64,000 nt of DNA from Lachnospiraceae bacterium (GTDB taxonomy: Bacteria; Bacillota; Clostridia; Lachnospirales; Lachnospiraceae): contig JAFUXA010000006.1 in NCBI GenBank assembly GCA_017470985.1, positions 36,041 to 100,040 on the forward strand, in the 5' to 3' direction. The translations under genes were made by a program, and so were the position numbers. This document shows, piece after piece, positions 19,796-26,905 of the stretch. Within the stretch, counting starts at the first letter, position 1. Each line of letters begins with the position of its first letter. The notes below the pieces were generated by a model. It was not told the DNA's origin and did not search any database. It was given only the letters and a program-made list of their open reading frames with translations.

Positions 19796-20362
19796 TCTGT
19801 ATTCTTCAATTACTTTATGTGTCATCTTGTCTATTTCTGATTTAAGCTCCGTCAAATACTGAGAAAATGCTACATTCTCATTGCCGTATGTCAGATTCAA
19901 TTCAAATTCCAATGGCAACCATGTAGACAAATCAGACTCATCATGAGATATTACTGCCTCCAATCTGTCTATAGCTTTGTATATCTTGGCTTCTTCAGAC
20001 TCTAAAGCATTCATTTCTTCATATAATGCAAACCATTGTTCTCTCTCAGGTTCAGGAAATGTATCTACCCAGTTAAATAATACATCCTCCTCCACATCTT
20101 CATCCTGACTATTTTTATAAAAAGAAGGAATATCTCCGGTAAATGCTTCTCCAAGATCATGAATCAGGCACATGCGTATAACCTTATTCATGTCTGCCTC
20201 AGGAAATTCACTTCCCATAAGCATTGCCATAAGTGCCATGCGAAATGTATGATCAGCCACACTTTCCTTTCTGTCCGCTTCTGTGTAACAATGTCTCGTA
20301 GTAGTTTTCAATCTACCTGCAACATTTAAAATATTCAGTAATTCTTGTGGTTTCACCTTCAT
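19781..20362 (-). CDS. HD-domain hydrolase (YfbR/HDDC2-like)
   Basis: A 193-residue metal-dependent phosphohydrolase of the group that includes 5'-deoxynucleotidases. The HD motif is seen in ADHTFRMALMA and in LIHDLGEAFTGDIPSF. A deoxynucleoside monophosphatase activity is likely from the family but not certain. The ATG at 20362 is preceded by AGAGG; a TTG eight codons upstream is less likely. It lies downstream of pdxT. Confidence 0.85.
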   Translation of the reverse strand: MKVKPQELLNILNVAGRLKTTTRHCYTEADRKESVADHTFRMALMAMLMGSEFPEADMNKVIRMCLIHDLGEAFTGDIPSFYKNSQDEDVEEDVLFNWVDTFPEPEREQWFALYEEMNALESEEAKIYKAIDRLEAVISHDESDLSTWLPLEFELNLTYGNENVAFSQYLTELKSEIDKMTHKVIEEYRADQS

Positions 20363-20448
20363 TCTCCTCTCTATCTGCAACAGCAACTTACGGATTCATT
20401 ATAGCAAATATCCCATTACTTGTGCACCATAGTATTTACAGAAAAGAT

Positions 20449-21021
20449 TTACTGACACGAATATTTTTGTACCATTTGGAGAAACCCTTTATGTATTCTG
20501 TTATCCTCTCCCAACTCGGGATGAAAAGATAATGCTAATTGATTATTATATTTGACAGCAACAATATGTCCATCCACTTCAGCCAAAACCTCTGCTCCAT
20601 GAGCATCTACAATATAGGGAGCCCGTATAAATTTCATGTCGAATTCTCCTATACCCTTAAAATCCGATACAGTATCAAAACTTCCTAATTGTCTGCCATA
20701 AGCATTTCGCTTTATACTCACCGGAAGTGTCTTAAAATATACATTATCATCATTTACTATTTCATCTGCCAGGAGTACCAGACCGGCGCATGTTGCCAAA
20801 GTAGGCAATCCCTGTTCTATTAACTTCTGTATTTTATCAAACATATTAAGCTCACGAAGTAATTTACCCTGTACAGTACTCTCTCCTCCCGGCAATACAA
20901 TTCCATCTAAATCAATAACATCATTTGCCTGTCTCAATTCAACGCATTCTGCCCCAAGATTTTCCAGCATTTTCTTATGTTCAGCAAAGGCTCCCTGCAA
21001 TGCCAGTATTCCTATTCTCAT
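20449..21021 (-). CDS. pdxT: pyridoxal 5'-phosphate synthase glutaminase subunit
   Basis: A 190-residue class I glutamine amidotransferase that feeds ammonia to PdxS. The oxyanion/active-site motif GGES, the nucleophile cysteine in LATCAGLVLLAD and the histidine/glutamate pair in FHPELGED are all present. The start is 2 bp after the pdxS stop, so the pair is translationally coupled. Confidence 0.97.
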   Translation of the reverse strand: MRIGILALQGAFAEHKKMLENLGAECVELRQANDVIDLDGIVLPGGESTVQGKLLRELNMFDKIQKLIEQGLPTLATCAGLVLLADEIVNDDNVYFKTLPVSIKRNAYGRQLGSFDTVSDFKGIGEFDMKFIRAPYIVDAHGAEVLAEVDGHIVAVKYNNQLALSFHPELGEDNRIHKGFLQMVQKYSCQ

Positions 21022-21023
21022 AA

Positions 21024-21899
21024 TTATCTGCCTCTTTCTTCCATAATAAGCTGTATTTCATTCTCATTGATTCCAACCATAGCTTCACCTAAATCTTCCG
21101 ACAGTTTTGCAATAAGTTTTGCATCCTTATAATTTGTTACGGCCTGTACAATAGAAGCAGCACGTTTCTCAGGATTTCCTGATTTAAATATTCCCGAACC
21201 CACAAATACTCCCTCTGCTCCAAGAAGCATCATAAGAGCCGCATCTGCCGGTGTTGCAACGCCACCTGCAGCAAAATTTACAACAGGCAATCTATTATTC
21301 TCATGAACATATTGCACCAGTTCATATGGCACCTGTAATTCCTTTGCAGCCTCAAACAATTCATCTTCACGCATAGATGAAATTCTGGCAATTTCACTAT
21401 TCATCTTTCTCATGTGACGAACAGCCTGGACAATGTCTCCGGTTCCCGGTTCTCCCTTGGTTCTTATCATTGCCGCACCCTCGTTAATTCTACGCAATGC
21501 TTCCCCCAAATCTCTCGCACCACATACAAATGGAACCTTGAAGTCCCTCTTGTTGATATGATACACATCATCTGCAGGTGACAGAACTTCTGATTCATCA
21601 ATATAATCTATTTCAATAGCTTCTAAAACCTGTGCCTCGGCAATATGACCTATTCTACATTTCGCCATAACAGGAATACTTACAGCATCCTGAATTCCTT
21701 TTATCATCTTTGGGTCACTCATTCTAGACACCCCACCTGCCGCTCTTATATCAGCAGGTATTCTTTCTAATGCCATAACAGCACAGGCACCTGCAGCTTC
21801 TGCAATCCTAGCCTGTTCAGGAGTAGTGACATCCATTATGACTCCTCCCTTTAACATCTGCGCTAATCCTCTGTTTAATTCAACTTGTTCGCTCAACAT
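21024..21899 (-). CDS. pdxS: pyridoxal 5'-phosphate synthase lyase subunit
   Basis: A 291-residue (beta/alpha)8 barrel enzyme that makes PLP from ribose 5-phosphate, glyceraldehyde 3-phosphate and ammonia. The two catalytic lysines are in VMAKCRIGH and in the [19 protein letters not shown] region, and the phosphate loop [15 protein letters not shown] is intact. The ATG follows AAGGAGGATTTATAAA. It faces pdxR, its likely activator. Confidence 0.97.
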   Translation of the reverse strand: MLSEQVELNRGLAQMLKGGVIMDVTTPEQARIAEAAGACAVMALERIPADIRAAGGVSRMSDPKMIKGIQDAVSIPVMAKCRIGHIAEAQVLEAIEIDYIDESEVLSPADDVYHINKRDFKVPFVCGARDLGEALRRINEGAAMIRTKGEPGTGDIVQAVRHMRKMNSEIARISSMREDELFEAAKELQVPYELVQYVHENNRLPVVNFAAGGVATPADAALMMLLGAEGVFVGSGIFKSGNPEKRAASIVQAVTNYKDAKLIAKLSEDLGEAMVGINENEIQLIMEERGR

Positions 21900-21913
21900 T
21901 TTATAAATCCTCC

Positions 21914-21942
21914 TTGAACATCTTTTAAAGGAATCATATAAT
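21914..21942 (+). promoter_or_regulatory. sigma-A promoter of pdxR
   Basis: TTGAAC, a 17-nt spacer, TATAAT on the plus strand. A weaker pdxS promoter (TTGTAT, 16 nt, TATGAT on the minus strand) overlaps it face to face, so a single bound regulator could affect both. Confidence 0.75.
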
Positions 21943-22005
21943 AAATGTGGTTATATACAAATATCCAATTCAAAGAACATTTAGATGTCAGAAAGGAACT
22001 ATGAT

Positions 22006-23397
22006 ATGCTCACTTATAATTACGAAAATGTAGAAGGTCCTATCTATGAATATATATATAAATGCATCAAAAATGACATTTTATCGGGAAATCTTAAAGC
22101 AAACGACAAGCTTCCTTCCAAAAGAACATTTGCCAGGAACAATGGCATTAGTACCATAACGATTCAAAATGCATATGACCAGTTAATTGCTGAGGGATAT
22201 ATATATACGATTGAAAGAAAGGGATATTTCGTCTCAAATCTGAATATTGTAAAAGAGAAAAAAACCGTATCCTACAATATCCAAATACCAAAACAGCCTC
22301 ATTATAAATATGACTTTGCTTATAACAAAATGAATACTGATAATTTTCCCTTTTCTATCTGGGCAAAACTCGGTCGAGAAGTTCTCTCTGATAAAAAAGA
22401 AGAGATTATGCAAATTGCACCTTGTGGTGGTTTGACTGAACTAAGAGAAGCTATTGCATCTCATCTACTATCATTTCGTGGAATGGCAGTTGATCCAAAT
22501 CAGATTGTCATAGGTGCCGGAACCGAATATCTATACGGAGTGCTGGTTCAGCTTCTAGGTAGAGACAAGAAATATGCCATTGAAAATCCAGGCTATAAAA
22601 AACTTATGAATATATATCAGCAATATGAGGTCACCCCACAATTTATTAACATGGATAAGTCAGGAGTGGATCTTGATTCTCTACGAGAGTCGAAAGCTGA
22701 AATTGCCCATATCAGTCCTAATCATCATTTCCCAACAGGGATCATCACACCTGTCAGTCGAAGATATGAGTTACTGTCCTGGGCTAATGAAGTTGATGGC
22801 CGCTACATTCTGGAGGATGACTATGATAGTGAGTTCAGATATAATGGCAAACCACTGCCCACTTTATTTAGCATTGATGGCTGTGAGAAGGTCATTTACA
22901 TAAATACATTTTCCAAATCTTTAACTCCTACTATAAGAGTCAGCTATATGGTTTTACCGGTTCATCTGGCCAACATGATGTATTCTGATTATTCATTTAA
23001 ATCCTGTACTGTCTCCAACTTTGAGCAATATATTTTGGCTGAGTTTATTAAGAGGGGTTACTTCGAGAAACATATAAACAGAATGAGACTTCTGTATGCA
23101 AGAAAGAGAAAGCAAGTAATAGCATGCTTGCAGCAAAGCCCAATAAGAGATATATGCGATATTATAGAAAGTAATGCCGGTTTGCATTTTATTTTGGAAA
23201 TCAATACAACTGTATCCGACAAGACAATGAAGGGCAGACTTGAAGAGCAGGGACTACATATTAATACTCTATCTGATTATTATATGACTAATGAAAATAT
23301 CAGAGAGCATCTGTTTATACTGGATTATTCCAATATCCAGATTGAGAAACTGTCCGAAGCATGTGAGATAATATATCAATGCATCAAAACCACTTAA
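22006..23397 (+). CDS. pdxR: MocR/PdxR-type regulator (GntR helix-turn-helix fused to aminotransferase domain)
   Basis: The N-terminal ~70 residues form a GntR winged helix (DILSGNLKANDKLPSKRTFA). The rest is a fold-type I aminotransferase domain with the PLP-lysine in NTFSKSLTPTIRVSY. Members sense PLP and activate pdxST or repress themselves. I use the ATG at 22006, which has AAAGGA 8 nt upstream; the in-frame ATG at 21985 has none. Position, divergent to pdxS, strongly supports the PdxR assignment. Confidence 0.92.
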   Translation: MLTYNYENVEGPIYEYIYKCIKNDILSGNLKANDKLPSKRTFARNNGISTITIQNAYDQLIAEGYIYTIERKGYFVSNLNIVKEKKTVSYNIQIPKQPHYKYDFAYNKMNTDNFPFSIWAKLGREVLSDKKEEIMQIAPCGGLTELREAIASHLLSFRGMAVDPNQIVIGAGTEYLYGVLVQLLGRDKKYAIENPGYKKLMNIYQQYEVTPQFINMDKSGVDLDSLRESKAEIAHISPNHHFPTGIITPVSRRYELLSWANEVDGRYILEDDYDSEFRYNGKPLPTLFSIDGCEKVIYINTFSKSLTPTIRVSYMVLPVHLANMMYSDYSFKSCTVSNFEQYILAEFIKRGYFEKHINRMRLLYARKRKQVIACLQQSPIRDICDIIESNAGLHFILEINTTVSDKTMKGRLEEQGLHINTLSDYYMTNENIREHLFILDYSNIQIEKLSEACEIIYQCIKTT

Positions 23398-23414
23398 GCT
23401 TTTATTTTAATTCA

Positions 23415-24107
23415 TTAAGAATATACCTTCAGGCTTTGAAGGTATATTTTTTGCTCTTGGGACACTCGATAACTCTCCCTGGCTTTTTGGATAGTCTTGT
23501 TATGGGTCCATGGATCTAGTGTTCTTTCTTCAATAATCGATACGGTTGCATCCCACTGCTTTGCAAGAGCTGTGGCAAAATACCAGGCTCTCATCATATT
23601 AATATAATATTCATCGGATTCCACATTTGCAGGCAATGTGAGATACTCTGCCTTAAAATCTTCATCAAGAAAATGCTTCATTAGCATAAGCATTCCGAAT
23701 CTACAGGTATATGTGTCATCAGTCTTTATCCATTCTCTACATTTATCAATTAATCTATCATGATTTTTCTTAAAAGACACAGGTGAAATGGAATCGCACA
23801 CTGCCCAGTTATCTATATATGGAAGAAATATTTCCAATTCCTTTATGCAGGTTTCATAATCTTTTATCTCAGACAGCATCAATCCATGCAGCATATTTTC
23901 GTCGAAATAATAATGAGGCAACGAATCAAAAAACTCGCGACATTGATCCGGATAATTTTTCATTAAACTCTTCGCCAGCTTTCTGCAATCCGGCACCCTC
24001 ACACCAAGAAACCTCTCCTTATCAACACCCGGAGTAAGTTTCTGCTGAAACAAAGCATTCTCAGAATCATGTAGTTTCTTTAATTCTTTTATAATAACCT
24101 CTGACAT
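23415..24107 (-). CDS. DNA alkylation repair protein (AlkD-like)
   Basis: A 230-residue HEAT-like repeat protein of the AlkD DNA glycosylase family. It has the conserved GVRVPDCRKLAKSL N-terminal region and the DNWAVCDS motif, whose Trp and Asp are active-site residues in the family. It removes N-alkylated bases without base flipping. It is convergent with pdxR, and the pdxR terminator hairpin is embedded in its last codons. Confidence 0.9.
   Translation of the reverse strand: MSEVIIKELKKLHDSENALFQQKLTPGVDKERFLGVRVPDCRKLAKSLMKNYPDQCREFFDSLPHYYFDENMLHGLMLSEIKDYETCIKELEIFLPYIDNWAVCDSISPVSFKKNHDRLIDKCREWIKTDDTYTCRFGMLMLMKHFLDEDFKAEYLTLPANVESDEYYINMMRAWYFATALAKQWDATVSIIEERTLDPWTHNKTIQKARESYRVSQEQKIYLQSLKVYS
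23420..23452 (+). terminator. intrinsic terminator of pdxR, inside the 3' end of the AlkD-like gene
   Basis: ATATACCTTCA/TGAAGGTATAT with a 5-nt loop, followed by TTTTTT on the plus strand. The minus strand lacks a U-tract, so it serves pdxR only. Confidence 0.8.
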
Positions 24108-24220
24108 ATTTTCCCTCTTATTATTATTTAACTTTTAACGCTTTCACTTTTGTGAATCCATTTTACATTCAGCTCATGAAATAATTCTAGCATTATTGTA
24201 ATCAATATAAAACTTCTATA

Positions 24221-24255
24221 TAAAAAGCTCTTACACAGTCATGTGTGTAAGAGCT
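24221..24255 (-). terminator. intrinsic terminator of the GGGtGRT gene
   Basis: A perfect 12-bp stem, AGCTCTTACACA/TGTGTAAGAGCT, with a 6-nt loop and TTTTTATATA on the minus strand. Confidence 0.92.
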
Positions 24256-24295
24256 CTTATCATTTTTAATTATTTTTAAATTATATTTGCAAAGC

Positions 24296-25306
24296 TTAGA
24301 ACTTTCCAGCCTTAGCAGCTTCTTCAACTGAAACGGCAACAGCAACAGTCATACCAACCATTGGGTTGTTACCAGCTCCGATAAGTCCCATCATCTCAAC
24401 GTGAGCAGGAACTGATGAAGAACCAGCGAACTGAGCATCTGAGTGCATACGTCCAAGTGTATCTGTCATACCGTAAGAAGCTGGGCCTGCAGCCATGTTA
24501 TCTGGGTGAAGTGTACGACCTGTACCACCACCTGATGCAACTGAGAAGTACTTCTTACCCTGCTCGATACATTCCTTCTTGTATGTACCAGCTACTGGAT
24601 GCTGGAAACGAGTTGGGTTTGTAGAGTTACCTGTAATAGATACACCTACGTTCTCATGATGCATAATTGCAACACCTTCCTGAACATCATCAGCACCGTA
24701 GCACTTAACTGATGCACGAAGACCATCAGAATATGGAGTCTCAGATACAATATTTAATGTAGCTGTCTTATAATCATACTTTGTCTCAACGAATGTAAAT
24801 CCATTGATACGAGAGATGATCTGAGCAGCATCCTTTCCAAGACCATTAAGGATAACGCGAAGTGGCTTCTGGCGAACCTTGTTTGCCTTTTCAGCAATAC
24901 CGATAGCACCTTCAGCAGCTGCGAATGACTCATGTCCTGCTAAGAAACAGAAGCACTCTGTCTCTTCCTCTAATAACATCTTTCCAAGGTTACCATGTCC
25001 CAAACCTACCTTACGGTGGTCAGCAACTGAACCTGGAATACAGAAAGACTGAAGTCCCTCTCCGATTGCTGCAGCAGCATCAGCAGCCTTGCGGCAATCC
25101 TTCTTGATAGCGATTGCTGCACCTACTGTGTAAGCCCAAGCAGCATTCTCAAAACAAATTGGCTGAATACCCTTAACCATATCATATACGTTAAGTCCAG
25201 CATCCTTTGTAATTTTCTCAGCTTCTTCAATTGAGCTGATTCCATATTGATTCAGAACAGCGTTGATCTGATCAATTCTTCTTTCATATGATTCAAATAA
25301 AGCCAT
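24296..25306 (-). CDS. GGGtGRT protein, conserved, function unknown
   Basis: A 336-residue protein containing the name-giving motif in SVASGGGTGRTLHPDNMAAG. No membrane segment or signal peptide is seen. Several glycine-rich stretches (GLGHGNLGKM, MGLIGAGNNPMVGMT) suggest nucleotide or metal-cofactor binding. The family is conserved in anaerobic Firmicutes and regularly sits beside a NifU-like scaffold gene, as here (18 bp). Codons look like those of a highly expressed gene. A role in Fe-S cluster or redox enzyme assembly is inferred from the neighbour only. Confidence 0.85.
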   Translation of the reverse strand: MALFESYERRIDQINAVLNQYGISSIEEAEKITKDAGLNVYDMVKGIQPICFENAAWAYTVGAAIAIKKDCRKAADAAAAIGEGLQSFCIPGSVADHRKVGLGHGNLGKMLLEEETECFCFLAGHESFAAAEGAIGIAEKANKVRQKPLRVILNGLGKDAAQIISRINGFTFVETKYDYKTATLNIVSETPYSDGLRASVKCYGADDVQEGVAIMHHENVGVSITGNSTNPTRFQHPVAGTYKKECIEQGKKYFSVASGGGTGRTLHPDNMAAGPASYGMTDTLGRMHSDAQFAGSSSVPAHVEMMGLIGAGNNPMVGMTVAVAVSVEEAAKAGKF

Positions 25307-25324
25307 TGTATTTCTCCTTTCCTA

Positions 25325-26026
25325 TTATTCCTGACGTGGGTCGATGATCTTAACAACACCCTGCTCTGGAGTAACTCTTCCGTATGAACCAGAAGCCTTC
25401 TCCCAAGCTGTGTTAGCATCGTCACCCTTCTTAATAAAGTCAGTCATCTTTCCAAGAGAAACGAACTGGTAACCAACTACACAGTTATCCTTGTCAAGAG
25501 CGATACCTGTTACATAACCTTCAGCCATCTCAAGGTAACGAACACCCTTCTCCTTTGTTGCGTACATTGTACCAACCTGAGAACGAAGTCCCTTTCCTAA
25601 ATCTTCAAGACCAGCACCAATTGCAAGTCCGTCATCAGAGAATGCAGACTGTGTACGTCCGTATACAATCTGAAGGAATAACTCTCTCATAGCAGTATTG
25701 ATAGCATCACAAACCAAGTCTGTGTTTAATGCTTCAAGAATTGTCTTACCCTGTAAGATTTCAGCTGCCATAGCTGCTGAATGTGTCATACCAGAACATC
25801 CGATTGTCTCAACCAATGCTTCCTCAATAACACCTTTCTTTACATTTAAAGACAACTTACAAGCACCCTGCTGTGGTGCACACCAGCCCACACCATGTGT
25901 GAAACCAGAAATGTCTTCAATCTTCTTTGCATGTACCCATTGTCCTTCTTCAGGAATTGGAGCTGGATCATGCTTTGCGCCCTTTGCTACAGGACACATG
26001 TTCTCTACTTCTTTTGTGTAAATCAT
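25325..26026 (-). CDS. NifU-like iron-sulfur cluster assembly scaffold-type protein
   Basis: The 233-residue protein has the conserved cysteines of a NifU_N/IscU-like scaffold: a CPVAKG motif near the N-terminus, GWCAPQQGACKL, and ETIGCSGMTHSAAM. I use the ATG at 26026, which has AAAGGAG upstream; an in-frame extension to 26065 has no site. It precedes the GGGtGRT gene with 18 bp between, so the two form an operon. No IscS/SufS desulfurase is in the window. Confidence 0.85.
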   Translation of the reverse strand: MIYTKEVENMCPVAKGAKHDPAPIPEEGQWVHAKKIEDISGFTHGVGWCAPQQGACKLSLNVKKGVIEEALVETIGCSGMTHSAAMAAEILQGKTILEALNTDLVCDAINTAMRELFLQIVYGRTQSAFSDDGLAIGAGLEDLGKGLRSQVGTMYATKEKGVRYLEMAEGYVTGIALDKDNCVVGYQFVSLGKMTDFIKKGDDANTAWEKASGSYGRVTPEQGVVKIIDPRQE

Positions 26027-26096
26027 TGTAGAACTCCTTTCATTATACATTTTAAAGCTCATCACATTTATATGTGAGATTTTAGAACTTTATAAC

Positions 26097-26158
26097 GACC
26101 GTATAAATATGTTAAAAAAATGACATTAACATATCGGTCTTTATTTTCGCATATTATA
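26097..26158 (-). promoter_or_regulatory. promoter -10 and 5'-leader hairpin of the NifU-like/GGGtGRT operon
   Basis: A TATAAT -10 lies at 26153-26158 on the minus strand; the -35 is poor. Immediately downstream, at 26097-26139, GACCGATATGTTA pairs with TAACATAT..CGGTC, with one 5-nt bulge (TTATA). The stem would sit at the very 5' end of a ~120-nt leader. Confidence 0.55.
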
Positions 26159-26233
26159 AGTTTTTCGTCTAGTGGTTAAGTGGCTTATTTAAGCAATTTA
26201 TTGTATAAACTATGTACTTATCCAACAGTTTTT

Positions 26234-26905
26234 CTAATTCTTGCTCACAATATTATTCATATCTTTATATATAGAATTAGCCGGAACCACACCACGAACA
26301 GATGAAGTAGGATAAATATTGGAATGGCTTCCGATGACAGTTCCAGGATTTAATACCGAATTGCATCCCACTTCTACATAATCACCAAGCATAGCGCCAA
26401 ACTTCTTGAGACCTGTCTCAATCTCTTCTCCGTTTGTTCTATCTTTTACAACAACCAATGTCTTGTCTGACTTTACATTTGAAGTAATACTGCCAGCTCC
26501 CATGTGTGACTTATATCCTAAAATAGAGTCTCCCACATAGTTATAATGAGGCACCTGCACACTATCAAATATAATATCATTTTTGATTTCTGTAGAGTTT
26601 CCAACCACAGAACCCTTTCCAATAATTGCGCTTCCTCTGATAAATGCACAATGTCTAATTTCTGCATCCTCATCAATAATAAGAGGTCCGTTTAAACAGG
26701 CTGTTGGTGCAACGGTAGCTGACTTTGCCACCCAGATATTATCTCCTATTCTTGTAAATTTATCCTCATCCAATGTAGGTCCTATCTCCATTATATAATC
26801 CTTGATATCAGCAAGGACTTCCCAAGGATATGTCTTTCCTTCAAATAATTTTGATGCAATTGTATGACTCAAATCATACATATTACTAATTCTGGCTGTT
26901 TCCAT
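26234..26905 (-). CDS. left-handed beta-helix acyl/nucleotidyl transferase-like protein
   Basis: A 223-residue protein made of hexapeptide repeats from about residue 55 onward (e.g. IGKGSVVGNSTEIKNDIIF and VGCNSVLNPGTVIG). It resembles the acetyltransferase half of GlmU, without its nucleotidyltransferase half. Databases often call relatives UDP-N-acetylglucosamine pyrophosphorylase, but the sequence supports only a hexapeptide transferase. The ATG at 26905 has GGGAGG 8 nt upstream and lies inside the 3' end of topB, a 20-nt overlap. Confidence 0.75.
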   Translation of the reverse strand: METARISNMYDLSHTIASKLFEGKTYPWEVLADIKDYIMEIGPTLDEDKFTRIGDNIWVAKSATVAPTACLNGPLIIDEDAEIRHCAFIRGSAIIGKGSVVGNSTEIKNDIIFDSVQVPHYNYVGDSILGYKSHMGAGSITSNVKSDKTLVVVKDRTNGEEIETGLKKFGAMLGDYVEVGCNSVLNPGTVIGSHSNIYPTSSVRGVVPANSIYKDMNNIVSKN

